Shown: positions 19,329 to 26,915, numbered from the stretch's first letter. The stretch: DNA of 64,000 bases from Virgibacillus doumboii (GCF_902806455.1 NZ_CADCWQ010000001.1:1612001-1676000); one strand, 5' to 3'. Translations and numbers: made by a program. The notes: generated by a model from the letters alone, not told the origin.

Positions 19329-19478
19329 TTACACCTGAACCAACTCTGGATTTTGATAGATATTACCAATAATTTTTAAATTGCATTCAAGTGTCTTATC
19401 ATCCACATATTGTACTTCATTTGTCATATGCCAATGTGAGTACAAATTTATCCAAGCACGAAACTTAAACTCTCTCAT
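19329..19478 (-). CDS. 49-residue YopX-like mini-protein inside the ISL3 unit
   Basis: The ATG at 19478 has GGAGTG 7 bp upstream; the stop lies 1 bp before the transposase ATG, so the two are likely translated in series. The N-terminus MREFKFRAW and the C-terminus IIGNIYQNPEL match the first and last motifs of phage YopX proteins, which are normally well over 100 residues. The middle is absent. It looks like an internally deleted phage gene kept as a leader ORF of the transposase. Confidence 0.55.
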   Translation of the reverse strand: MREFKFRAWINLYSHWHMTNEVQYVDDKTLECNLKIIGNIYQNPELVQV

Positions 19479-19586
19479 TACCATCACTCCTATCATTTGA
19501 TAGGTTAATTATACCAATAAAGGATAATGATATTCCACTAAATAATCCGATTTATGATTAAATTGTTGTTAAACTATTAAACTGGG

Positions 19587-19620
19587 TTTTCCACTATATA
19601 TTCCGAAGACCCGAAATAAT
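19587..19620. repeat. Right end of the ISL3 unit: 26-bp inverted repeat and target duplication
   Basis: The repeat 19587-19612 ends with ATTCCGAAGACCC and is the exact inverse of 16680-16705. GAAATAAT (19613-19620) repeats the left target copy. Confidence 0.95.
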
Positions 19621-19702
19621 AAGCTCCGACTCTGCATTATTGGTGTTTGTTCATTCCGGAAAACCAAGTACATTTACCGATAAACATCTCTTTCCGTAAA
19701 GC

Positions 19703-20986
19703 TTAAGCAGCTTGTAATGATTCAGTTTGAGGTAATCCCTTCAATAATTTACTTCCATCAAATTCACATTGCTTCTGGCCAATAACGAACAGTACACGTA
19801 ATAACTTGCAACACAACGCGATAAGCGATTGTTGTTTTTTCAAGGGACGGTTGGGGCGGGTTGTGTAGTACCTATGCAATGCTTTAAACGTCGGGTTGTT
19901 AGCCACCAATGGCCGAACCGCTATATATAAAGCCTTTCGCAGTTTCTTTCGCCCGCGTTTGCTTATCCTGGTTTGTCCTTTGAACTTTCCAGAACTATGT
20001 TCCCGTAAAGCTAATCCCGCCATATTTACTAATTGTTGTGGGTGATGATACTTTCTAACATCCCCAACTTCCGCAAAGAAAGTGGCAACGGTTACTACAC
20101 CTAATCCCTTAATGGCTATCATTTCTTTTGCACCTGGTATGTTCTCCAGTAGCTCTTCGATTTCCTGATCAAGTCTCTCCAACTGTTGGTAATGTAGTTC
20201 ATATTGATCAAGAAGACTGTGTAATTCTTTTCTGGCAAAGCGTAAGCCGATTTCAATGCCAATGCTTTTGTTAGCCTTCTCCACCAGGTTATTTGCACGT
20301 TTGATACCAATTCCCTGTTTAATGACCGTTTTCCATTGTGCAAGCACTTCTTCCGGAGTCATTCCGCAAATATCGGATGGGTATGGAAATTCACGTAATG
20401 TAAACCAAGCTGTCTTTCCATCCCAGTCTTTAAACACGTCATCAAACTCCGGGAAGTACCGTTGGAGGTTATTTTGAACACGCCCTTCAATAACTATCAG
20501 CTGTTTTGTCAATTGATCTCTTAATTTCATGCCTTCTCGTAATTCGGCATAAATACCGTCAAGAAGATTTGGTACAGAGTATCGTCCATCCTTAATCAGC
20601 TGTGCTATCACACGTGCATCCTTTGTGTCATTCTTCGTTGGTGAATTATCGTCGAGCTCCTTGGATTTTTTGACGTGCATCGGATTGACCAATACAAAGT
20701 CATATCCTCTGGCAGTTAAGAAATAAGCCAAGCTCATCCAATAATGCCCCGTTGGCTCAACACCAAAAATAACCTTATTTTTATCCTGTTCTTTTTGAAT
20801 CTTAATAACCCGTTCCAACAGTTGTTCAAAGCCATGTATTCGATTTTCAAAGGTCAGTCGCTTTCCAAATTCAATTCCCCGGTCATCCTGCATCCGTGCG
20901 ACATGTTTGTCCTTGGCAATATCAATGCCAACAATTAATGTAGATGGAGTAATTTGCATGATTTTTCGATTTTGATTATAATTCAT
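19703..20986 (-). CDS. IS110-family transposase
   Basis: A 427-residue recombinase with an N-terminal RuvC-like DEDD domain: first Asp in GIDIAKDKHVA (about residue 21), Glu in GVEPTGHYW, and two Asp in NDTKDARVIAQL. The C-terminal Transposase_20 domain has the helix-hairpin region (IKGLGVVTVATFFAEVGD) and the conserved serine region AGLALREHSSGKFKGQTRISKRG. The reading frame is intact. IS110 enzymes recombine under guidance of an element-encoded bridge RNA. AAGGAGAGG lies 7 bp before the ATG but inside a hairpin. Confidence 0.93.
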   Translation of the reverse strand: MNYNQNRKIMQITPSTLIVGIDIAKDKHVARMQDDRGIEFGKRLTFENRIHGFEQLLERVIKIQKEQDKNKVIFGVEPTGHYWMSLAYFLTARGYDFVLVNPMHVKKSKELDDNSPTKNDTKDARVIAQLIKDGRYSVPNLLDGIYAELREGMKLRDQLTKQLIVIEGRVQNNLQRYFPEFDDVFKDWDGKTAWFTLREFPYPSDICGMTPEEVLAQWKTVIKQGIGIKRANNLVEKANKSIGIEIGLRFARKELHSLLDQYELHYQQLERLDQEIEELLENIPGAKEMIAIKGLGVVTVATFFAEVGDVRKYHHPQQLVNMAGLALREHSSGKFKGQTRISKRGRKKLRKALYIAVRPLVANNPTFKALHRYYTTRPNRPLKKQQSLIALCCKLLRVLFVIGQKQCEFDGSKLLKGLPQTESLQAA

Positions 20987-20991
20987 TTTGA

Positions 20992-21060
20992 GTCCTCTCC
21001 TTGGTATCTATTTAAATTCGGGGTCATGATCATGACACCCTGTACTATACCAAGAGGGCT
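20992..21060 (-). promoter_or_regulatory. Hairpin that buries the ribosome binding site of the IS110 transposase
   Basis: In the mRNA sense, GAGCCCTCTTGGTAT pairs with ATACCAAGGAGAGGACTC, which contains the AAGGAGAGG ribosome binding site. The loop holds an inner palindrome GTCATGATCATGAC flanked by GGGT/CCCC. Such a fold would limit translation from read-through transcripts. Folding is read by eye. Confidence 0.6.
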
Positions 21061-21219
21061 CTTTTTTGTTCAAACCTCAAATTTCTTCATTACAGGAATG
21101 CTCCGCTGGTTTTAGGTTTGTGAACATTAGTTGGGGCAGGAATTGTTTTAAAAAAACACATTATACCACATTAATAGTCCGGAGCGACCCCGGACGGTGG
21201 CGAGGAGTGGACTTAAAGA
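21061..21219 (-). ncRNA. Structured leader upstream of the IS110 transposase, candidate bridge RNA region
   Basis: No ORF is supported. GTTCAAACCT (about 21068) and AGGTTTGTGAAC (about 21114) bracket a second small stem CATT/AATG. TATAAT-like TATAAT on the minus strand lies near 21160-21166. IS110-group elements encode their bridge RNA upstream of the gene, whereas IS1111-group elements encode it downstream. This side is one of two candidates; the other is the split segment around the ISL3 insertion. Confidence 0.3.
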
Positions 21220-21276
21220 AAACATTCCAGCAATTATGTCGCAGTTTATATCAACTATGTCGGTTTAGAGCAACAA
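21220..21276. repeat. Truncated dispersed-repeat tail
   Basis: ACATTCCAGCA followed by GTCGCAGTTTATATCAACTATG and GAGCAACAA resembles the element end plus tail at 48237-48335 (ATATTCCAGC, then CAGTTTACGTCAACTG and GAGCAACAA). The IS110 element appears to have entered and replaced the rest of this copy. Confidence 0.5.
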
Positions 21277-21333
21277 AATATACTAAAAAGGCTTTGAAAA
21301 GAACATCTAATAAACAACAGGAGGGTACTTAAC

Positions 21334-22461
21334 ATGGTATCTGTAAATAAAGACCGATTAATCGATGAATTTATGGAACTTGTTCAAATTGATTCAGAAA
21401 CAAAGCATGAAACAAAAATTGCTGAAGTTCTGACAAATAAATTTACTGAATTAGGTTTGGATGTAGTAGAAGATGACAGTAAAGAAAAAACAGGTCATGG
21501 AGCAGGCAACCTGATTTGTATATTGAAGGGTAATAAGGAAGGGGCTGATCCAATCTACTTCACTTCCCATATGGATACAGTGGTTCCAGGAAACGGTATC
21601 AAACCATCGATAAAAGATGGCTATATTGTTTCTGATGGTACAACCATTCTAGGTGCCGATGATAAAGCAGGTCTAGCTGCTATTATCGAAACGATTCGGA
21701 CATTGAAAGAAAACAATATTGAACACGGTGACATACAATTTGTTATTACAGCCGGTGAAGAGTCCGGCTTGGTTGGCGCCAAGGCACTGGACGGATCATT
21801 GATTAATGCCAAGTATGGCTACGCAATTGACAGTAATGGTACGGTAGGAGATCTTATAGTTGCTGCACCAACGCAAGCTAAGCTTTTTACCGTTATGAAG
21901 GGAAAAACAGCACACGCAGGTCTTGCCCCTGAAAAAGGAGTATCAGCGATAACGCTCGCATCCAAAGCTATTTCCAAAATGCCGCTTGGACGGATTGATA
22001 ATGAAACAACAGCCAATATCGGTCGGTTTGAAGGAGGCAAGCAGACTAATATTGTTTGTGATCATGTAGAAATACTGGCTGAGGCAAGGTCATTAACTCC
22101 TGAAAAAATGGAGAAGCAGGTTGCTAAGATGAAGGATGCTTTCGAAAAAACTGCTGAAGAACTTGGCGGCAGTGCAGAAGTAGATGTTCAAGTAATGTAT
22201 CCTGGCTTCAACCTTGATGAAGATGATGAAGTCGTGAAGATTGCACAGAACGCAGCCAAAAAAATCGGCCGTGATAGTAATCTGCAAAAAAGTGGCGGAG
22301 GCAGTGATGCAAATATTATTTCCGGGTTGGGGATTCCAACGGTTAATTTAGCAGTTGGCTATGAAGAAATCCATACAACTAATGAACGAATTCCGGTCGA
22401 TGAATTGGTCAAGGTTACCGAACTTGTAACCGCAATTGTGCAGGAAGTGGCTGATAGATAA
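21334..22461 (+). CDS. M20 family zinc peptidase, PepT-like (YqjE)
   Basis: A 375-residue tripeptidase-like metallopeptidase. Metal ligands are visible in order: TSHMDTVVPG (about residue 73), LGADDKAGLAA (about 108), catalytic Glu in TAGEESGLVGA (about 140), and the final His region near GYEEIHTTNE. GGAGGG precedes the ATG. In Bacillus the yqjE gene follows yqjD directly. Here the two are separated by the insertion-sequence block, which restores the ancestral order if removed. Confidence 0.87.
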   Translation: MVSVNKDRLIDEFMELVQIDSETKHETKIAEVLTNKFTELGLDVVEDDSKEKTGHGAGNLICILKGNKEGADPIYFTSHMDTVVPGNGIKPSIKDGYIVSDGTTILGADDKAGLAAIIETIRTLKENNIEHGDIQFVITAGEESGLVGAKALDGSLINAKYGYAIDSNGTVGDLIVAAPTQAKLFTVMKGKTAHAGLAPEKGVSAITLASKAISKMPLGRIDNETTANIGRFEGGKQTNIVCDHVEILAEARSLTPEKMEKQVAKMKDAFEKTAEELGGSAEVDVQVMYPGFNLDEDDEVVKIAQNAAKKIGRDSNLQKSGGGSDANIISGLGIPTVNLAVGYEEIHTTNERIPVDELVKVTELVTAIVQEVADR

Positions 22462-22488
22462 AATTATTAGTAAAAAACCACAGATAAA

Positions 22489-22530
22489 CGTTGCTGGGAA
22501 ATGAAATGTACATCCGGCACGTTTTTCTTT
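22489..22530 (+). terminator. Rho-independent terminator after the YqjE-like gene
   Basis: CGTTGCTGG (22489-22497) pairs with CCGGCACG (22514-22521) with one bulged T, followed by TTTTTCTTTT. The T-run lies inside the 224-bp duplicated segment, so the right-hand copy keeps the T-run but not the stem. Confidence 0.7.
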
Positions 22531-22743
22531 TGTATTGTTGCTAAAAAATATTTCCCGAATGCAACGTAATAAATGTTAAAATAATGAATATAATGTGAAT
22601 TTTTAGGTGAGGAGGAAAGTTTTTAATGAATGAAGGATTAAACAGCCCAAAAGGGTTTGGGGAAATTCTTGATGTTGCTTTTTCATTAAGTAAACAGTAC
22701 TTTTCAAAATTTTTCCTGATAGTATTGATAGTTATTGGACCGC
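22520..22743 (+). repeat. Left copy of an exact 224-bp direct duplication flanking IS66
   Basis: Identical base for base to 25199-25422 as read here, and directly abutting the left end of the IS66 element. It contains the promoter region, ribosome binding site and first 39 codons of the gene that is complete at 25305. Confidence 0.95.
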
Positions 22744-22769
22744 GTAAGCGACAAATAAACCCCACCTAG
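22626..22769 (+). pseudogene. Truncated 5' copy of the membrane protein gene at 25305
   Basis: Starts with the same GGTGAGGAGG site and ATG as the intact gene and encodes its first 39 residues, then runs into IS66 sequence and stops after 47 codons (tail RKRQINPT). It arose through the 224-bp duplication. A short hydrophobic peptide could still be made. Confidence 0.85.
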
Positions 22770-22796
22770 TTTTTAGATGGGGGTTTCTAGTATGCT

Positions 22797-24374
22797 TTAT
22801 TTAGATTTATTAGGAACGCGGCATTCTTGAGGGAGGGCTGCTGACCATGGCAGGTATTGAGCCAATTGCTCCTTATCCGTCGTATCCATATTGGGAAGTT
22901 CTTCAAACAAATAGCTGAGGTAGTTGAATGGATTTAATCCATTTTCCTTAGCTGTCTCCACAATACTGTAAATAATCGCACTGGATCTTGCTCCTTTTGC
23001 GGTATTACTGAAAAGCCAATTTTTCCTACCTAGCACAAAAGGCTTGATGGACCGTTCCGCACGGTTATTATCAATTTCCAGACGACCATCCTCTAAAAAG
23101 GCCTCCAAATGTTCCCATTGTTTACGACAATATTTGATTGCTTTGCCTAACGCACTTTTGGGTAGTACACGTGGTGTCTGTTCTTGAAGCCATGCCAAAA
23201 AAGCCTCCATTACAGGTTGGCTGCGTTCCAAACGCTGTTTATAGCGTTCTTTTGGACTTACGTCTTTTAATTTACGTTCAATTTCATAAAGTTGATTACA
23301 GAAAGCCAAGCCTTCTTTAGCTTTCACAGACGTAGTGGCTGCGGATTCAGGAAGTGCCTGAAGTGCTTCTGTAAATTTACGGCGTGCATGCGCCCAGCAT
23401 CCAACCAAGGTAACATTGGTTAAGCCGTTGTAGCCAGGGTAACCGTCTACATGCAGATATCCCTTGAAACCTTCCAGGAATCGGCGGGGGTGTTTGCCAG
23501 CCCGGGTTTGTTGATAATCATACAAGACGATGGGAACATCGGTATGCCCGGAGCGATACAGCCACATATAGGATTTTGATGTTGCGGGCCGTTCCGGCTC
23601 GGATAAAACTTGTAATGTCGTCTCATCCGCGTGGGCCATGTCCAGTTCCAATAACCGGGCATGCATTTCTTTATAAATCAGCTCAAGCCAAGCATTGGCG
23701 CCGTACGCTATCCAATTAGCCAGAGTCTGACGTGGTATGGATATACCGAAGCGTTCCAAATGTTTCTCTTGCCGATACAGTGGCATCCCTTCCACATATT
23801 TTTGCGTCATGGTATAAGCCATTGCGGACGGGGAGGCCAAACTACCGGGAAAAACAGGCTCTGGCATTTTCGCTGTCACAATTGGTGTTTCAATTTCATA
23901 GCGTTCACAGTGGCGACAGCTGTACACGTGGCGCACGTGCTCCACAACTTTCACTTGTGCAGGAATAACCTTTAATTCTTTGCGCACTTCCTTGCTCATA
24001 TCGTGCAATGCACCGCCGCAACACGAACAGAACTGTTCCTCATCGGATAAACAATATTCAATCGTTTCCGTAGGCAGGTTTTCAAGCTTTTGTTCGCGCT
24101 GTCCACGCTGTTTCTTGCGTTTATATGTAATCGTCTCAACAGTTGGTTCTTCAACTGTTGAATCAGCTGTGGTCTCTGCTTCATTGAAAAGCGAAAGCTG
24201 GTTCGAGTCGGTCTTCTCACTGGAAGATCCGAATCTGCGTTGTTGGCTCAAACGAAATTGTTCTTGGTACCATTTTAATTCCGCCTCCAACGCTTCATTT
24301 TCCATCTCAAGCTTTTCCGTACGCGCTTTAAAATATTCAATTGATTCGTTTGATGTATGCGCTGTATTTTCCAT
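22797..24374 (-). CDS. tnpC: IS66 transposase TnpC
   Basis: A 525-residue DDE transposase. A coiled coil (about residues 10-50, KARTEKLEMENEALEAEL) is followed by the conserved RRFGSSSEK, a zinc-binding CSCCGG...CRHCE region (about 105-165), catalytic Asp in HADETTLQVL, second Asp in HVDGYPGYNGL, and Glu in DNNRAERSIKPFVLGRKNWLF. The ATG at 24374 lacks a clear ribosome binding site; an in-frame ATG at 24422 is the alternative, and coupling to tnpB is possible. Confidence 0.92.
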   Translation of the reverse strand: MENTAHTSNESIEYFKARTEKLEMENEALEAELKWYQEQFRLSQQRRFGSSSEKTDSNQLSLFNEAETTADSTVEEPTVETITYKRKKQRGQREQKLENLPTETIEYCLSDEEQFCSCCGGALHDMSKEVRKELKVIPAQVKVVEHVRHVYSCRHCERYEIETPIVTAKMPEPVFPGSLASPSAMAYTMTQKYVEGMPLYRQEKHLERFGISIPRQTLANWIAYGANAWLELIYKEMHARLLELDMAHADETTLQVLSEPERPATSKSYMWLYRSGHTDVPIVLYDYQQTRAGKHPRRFLEGFKGYLHVDGYPGYNGLTNVTLVGCWAHARRKFTEALQALPESAATTSVKAKEGLAFCNQLYEIERKLKDVSPKERYKQRLERSQPVMEAFLAWLQEQTPRVLPKSALGKAIKYCRKQWEHLEAFLEDGRLEIDNNRAERSIKPFVLGRKNWLFSNTAKGARSSAIIYSIVETAKENGLNPFNYLSYLFEELPNMDTTDKEQLAQYLPWSAALPQECRVPNKSK

Positions 24375-24441
24375 ACGACAAGTATACGAAAAAGAATCCG
24401 ACTTGCCTAGTCGAATTCCCATATTTCCATATTTCAAATTT

Positions 24442-24792
24442 TTATAGAATGGTACGTGCTTTGACTTCCCGGTGTGCCTGCTTTTGTTCAATGGATAAAC
24501 CATCCAGTAGCCAACGAAGTTGGCGCGGGGTAATATTCATTGGCGCCGTCTCCTTTTCGGATGGCCAATGGAACGTGCCTCTTTCCAAACGCCGGTAATG
24601 CAACCAAAACCCATTATTCTCCCATTGCAGAATCTTTAGCTTATCGCGTTTTCGATTACAAAACACGAACAGGCTGGGGGAAAAGGGGTCAAGGTCAAAG
24701 CATTCTTTTACAATCACTGCCAACCCGTCAATGGATTTACGTAGATCCGTGCTGCCGCGAGCCAGATATACACGATCAAATTGAAAGTTCAT
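24442..24792 (-). CDS. tnpB: IS66 accessory protein TnpB
   Basis: A 116-residue IS66 Orf2 protein, recognised by VYLARGSTDLRKSIDGLA at the N-terminus, FVFCNRKRDKLKILQWENNGFWL in the middle and the C-terminal MNITPRQLRWLLDGL. It is needed for transposition of three-gene IS66 elements, with unclear biochemical role. Its start overlaps the tnpA stop by 4 bp, suggesting translational coupling. Confidence 0.94.
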   Translation of the reverse strand: MNFQFDRVYLARGSTDLRKSIDGLAVIVKECFDLDPFSPSLFVFCNRKRDKLKILQWENNGFWLHYRRLERGTFHWPSEKETAPMNITPRQLRWLLDGLSIEQKQAHREVKARTIL

Positions 24793-25115
24793 CCGTTTTG
24801 GTTCTGCAAGATATGTATGACATCGGACAATAATTGGACATTTGCTCCCGGCCGCACTTCAACAGAAATGGTATCAACATGAATAAAGATGGGTCCCTGG
24901 TCTTCAGCGTAATCGTCCACTTGAACAGTAAGCCACTGCGTTTCCGTTGTCTCCGTTTCTGGAGAAATGACATCTCTTTCAAACCGTTGAACCCAATAAT
25001 ACATTTGGTGGACCTTAATTTCTTGGTCTCGACACCATTCAGCAATGCTTTGCCCGCTTTCTTTCCAGTCGTCATAGCGCGCTTTCCATTCTATTCTTTT
25101 GTCTTTCAGGGTCAT
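24789..25115 (-). CDS. tnpA: IS66 accessory protein TnpA
   Basis: A 108-residue IS66 Orf1 protein. The helix-turn-helix-like N-terminus (WKARYDDWKESGQSIAEWCRDQEI) followed by YYWVQRF is typical. The C-terminal half is the usual short basic or acidic strand region (SVEVRPGANVQLLSDVI). GGGAGG precedes the ATG. It is the first gene read from the right end of the element. Confidence 0.92.
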   Translation of the reverse strand: MTLKDKRIEWKARYDDWKESGQSIAEWCRDQEIKVHQMYYWVQRFERDVISPETETTETQWLTVQVDDYAEDQGPIFIHVDTISVEVRPGANVQLLSDVIHILQNQNG

Positions 25116-25198
25116 TGCATAACCTCCCGAATTAATTTCTAAGAAGATTATCGCATGGTAACCCTGTGATTAAAACGTGTATTCTATTTGTCGCTTAC

Positions 25199-25422
25199 CG
25201 TTTTTCTTTTGTATTGTTGCTAAAAAATATTTCCCGAATGCAACGTAATAAATGTTAAAATAATGAATATAATGTGAATTTTTAGGTGAGGAGGAAAGTT
25301 TTTAATGAATGAAGGATTAAACAGCCCAAAAGGGTTTGGGGAAATTCTTGATGTTGCTTTTTCATTAAGTAAACAGTACTTTTCAAAATTTTTCCTGATA
25401 GTATTGATAGTTATTGGACCGC
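25199..25422 (+). repeat. Right copy of the exact 224-bp direct duplication flanking IS66
   Basis: Begins CGTTTTTCTTTTG immediately after the right IS66 end and ends GGACCGC, the same borders as 22520-22743. It retains the promoter and start of the downstream operon, which therefore stays complete. Confidence 0.95.
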
Positions 25423-26219
25423 TTTATTTACTTCAGTCAATAGCTTTATTATTGACAGGGACCAGTTTTTTTAGGGAAGCTGCCAGTGGTGATAATTGGT
25501 TTGATCAAACTCTGAACAGTTTTATGGCAACCGCCAATACGACAATTGGGGAAGACCTTGTGAATACGGGAGTGGGGCTTTTAACGATTGTTTTCATACC
25601 TGTTGCTCAAGCAGCCATCCTATTCGCTGTTTCCCAATTGAAGAAGAATGAGTCGTTTAAAGTTGGCAGCGTAATTAAGCAGGCATTTTCAAAATTCTGG
25701 GTTATTTTGGGTGGGAGTATAATATTCGAAATTATCCTTTTTGCGATGATTTTCATCCCAACTTTTGTAATTATGATTATAGGCATTATCAGTACTTTCA
25801 CTGACCCGATTGCAGGGATAGTAGTAACGATTATTATGATGTTGGGTGTTGGCTTAACAGCAGCATATTTCCTGACACGCTGGAGTTTTTATTTGGGGAC
25901 TGCTGTGTTTGAAAATACGATACCGGGTTTATCGAGAAGCTGGCATTTAACCCGCCAAACAAGCTGGAAAGTATTCGGCATTTATATTGTATTTTTCCTT
26001 ATATTTTTAGCTGTCAGTCTGGCAATTGAATCAATTTTTATCGCACTCCTGGGTAACAGTGTTCTTTATACGATTATCGTGAACCTGGTTACGTTAGTAA
26101 CAACGATGATTTTTATGGTCGGTTATGCCATTATTTATTTTGATTTAAAAATCCGGCAAGGTGGAGATGATTTGAAGGATTTGATTGATGACTATCAGAA
26201 TGCAGGCATTGAAAAGTAA
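25305..26219 (+). CDS. Polytopic membrane protein, first gene of the MoxR/DUF58 cluster
   Basis: A 304-residue protein with about six hydrophobic helices (around 28-52, 90-115, 130-165, 168-195, 225-255, 260-285). N-terminal NSPKGFGEILDVAFSLSKQYF and the motif TRWSFYLGTAVFEN are typical of the membrane proteins found beside DUF4129 genes, similar to the membrane domain of glycerophosphodiesterases. No catalytic residues are evident. GAGGAGG precedes the ATG. The gene narrowly escaped the IS66 insertion because its 5' end was duplicated. Confidence 0.75.
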   Translation: MNEGLNSPKGFGEILDVAFSLSKQYFSKFFLIVLIVIGPLYLLQSIALLLTGTSFFREAASGDNWFDQTLNSFMATANTTIGEDLVNTGVGLLTIVFIPVAQAAILFAVSQLKKNESFKVGSVIKQAFSKFWVILGGSIIFEIILFAMIFIPTFVIMIIGIISTFTDPIAGIVVTIIMMLGVGLTAAYFLTRWSFYLGTAVFENTIPGLSRSWHLTRQTSWKVFGIYIVFFLIFLAVSLAIESIFIALLGNSVLYTIIVNLVTLVTTMIFMVGYAIIYFDLKIRQGGDDLKDLIDDYQNAGIEK

Positions 26220-26252
26220 TGCCAGTATGTTTTGTTAAGCTGGGTGAAGATT

Positions 26253-26900
26253 ATGTTTGTAAGTTCAGATAAAGCAAGAGAAGAAATACGGGGGATTTTA
26301 GACCAAAATGAATATAAAGTTTATTATGAAGACAATCGAAATTTTCTCCAAATCTGGTGGGAACGGCTAACCAACTGGATTGGCGAGCAATTAACTAAGT
26401 TGTTTTCCGGATTGGAGCCTTCAAGCGGTTTTGCAGATTTGGTTCTGTTTACCATCATTATCGCTATAATAGCTCTTATTGGATTTGTTGTTTTGCATCG
26501 TTTCCAGGCAGGGAAAAGGAGGAAATTTTACGACTATCAGCCACTAAAGTCTCTTAATGCGTCCAGTTGGTCATTTGCTGATCACCTGAGGGCAGTACGG
26601 CAGCAGGAAAATGATAAAAATCATAATGAAGCGGCGCGGCATTTGTTTTTGGCTACCTTGCTCTATTTTCATGATAAAGAATGGTTGAGGGCGAAGAATT
26701 GGAAAACAAACTGGGAATATTATGCTGAGCTGCAGCGGGTAAACAGTCAACTGGCAGACTCATTTCATCAGCTTGCGTTAGTATTTGATGAAGTTGTCTA
26801 TGGCGAACAGAAATTGGAAATAGACGATTATTATCGTTTTCGGAATGAGGCGATGCAGTGGCTTGATGAGGATTCCACAGAAGTCTCCGGTGAAGTCTAA
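26253..26900 (+). CDS. DUF4129 domain membrane protein
   Basis: A 215-residue protein with a short amphipathic N-terminus, one transmembrane helix (about 70-90, LVLFTIIIAIIALIGFVVL), and a cytoplasmic C-terminal domain with the DUF4129 pattern (ADHLRAVRQQENDKNHNEAARHL, then LVFDEVVYGE). Such domains often form the C-terminus of transglutaminase-like proteins and here stand alone. The ATG at 26253 follows GGGTG; an in-frame TTG at 26232 is possible but poorly supported. Confidence 0.8.
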   Translation: MFVSSDKAREEIRGILDQNEYKVYYEDNRNFLQIWWERLTNWIGEQLTKLFSGLEPSSGFADLVLFTIIIAIIALIGFVVLHRFQAGKRRKFYDYQPLKSLNASSWSFADHLRAVRQQENDKNHNEAARHLFLATLLYFHDKEWLRAKNWKTNWEYYAELQRVNSQLADSFHQLALVFDEVVYGEQKLEIDDYYRFRNEAMQWLDEDSTEVSGEV

Positions 26901-26915
26901 GGAGGGACAACAGGC

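Larger units (their letters stand above)
16680..19612 (-). mobile_element. ISL3-family transposon with passenger genes (2,933 bp)
   Basis: Bounded by a perfect 26-bp inverted repeat and an exact 8-bp direct repeat, the duplication size known for ISL3. ISL3 elements usually hold little beyond a transposase in about 1.5 kb. This one is about twice that and contains, left to right: a decayed transposase tail, a hydrophobic mini-ORF, a 241-codon passenger gene with its own terminator, a diverged internal end, a complete transposase, and a 49-codon YopX-like ORF. The intact duplication shows that the whole unit moved together and recently enough to leave the ends unchanged. Confidence 0.92.
19621..21180 (-). 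mobile_element. IS110-family element, ends not resolved
   Basis: Built around one transposase on the minus strand. IS110 elements lack normal terminal inverted repeats and usually leave no target duplication, so borders cannot be fixed here. The right side must stop before the repeat tail at about 21220. The left side may continue beyond the ISL3 insertion into 16480-16679. The given span covers the gene and the structured upstream region. Confidence 0.5.
22744..25198 (-). mobile_element. IS66-family insertion sequence (2,455 bp)
   Basis: The terminal inverted repeats share GTAAGCGACAAATA, the usual IS66 GTAAGCG start. Three genes lie in order tnpA, tnpB, tnpC on the minus strand, all uninterrupted. 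A hairpin AAACCCC/GGGGTTT lies between the tnpC stop and the left end. Instead of the usual 8-bp target duplication, exact 224-bp direct repeats abut both ends. Confidence 0.95.

Noticed and set aside
23980..24447. 155-codon open frame antisense to IS66 tnpC, and similar ones at 23661-23975
   Set aside because: Lies opposite the conserved DDE transposase and has no ribosome binding site or family features; open only because of codon structure on the other strand.
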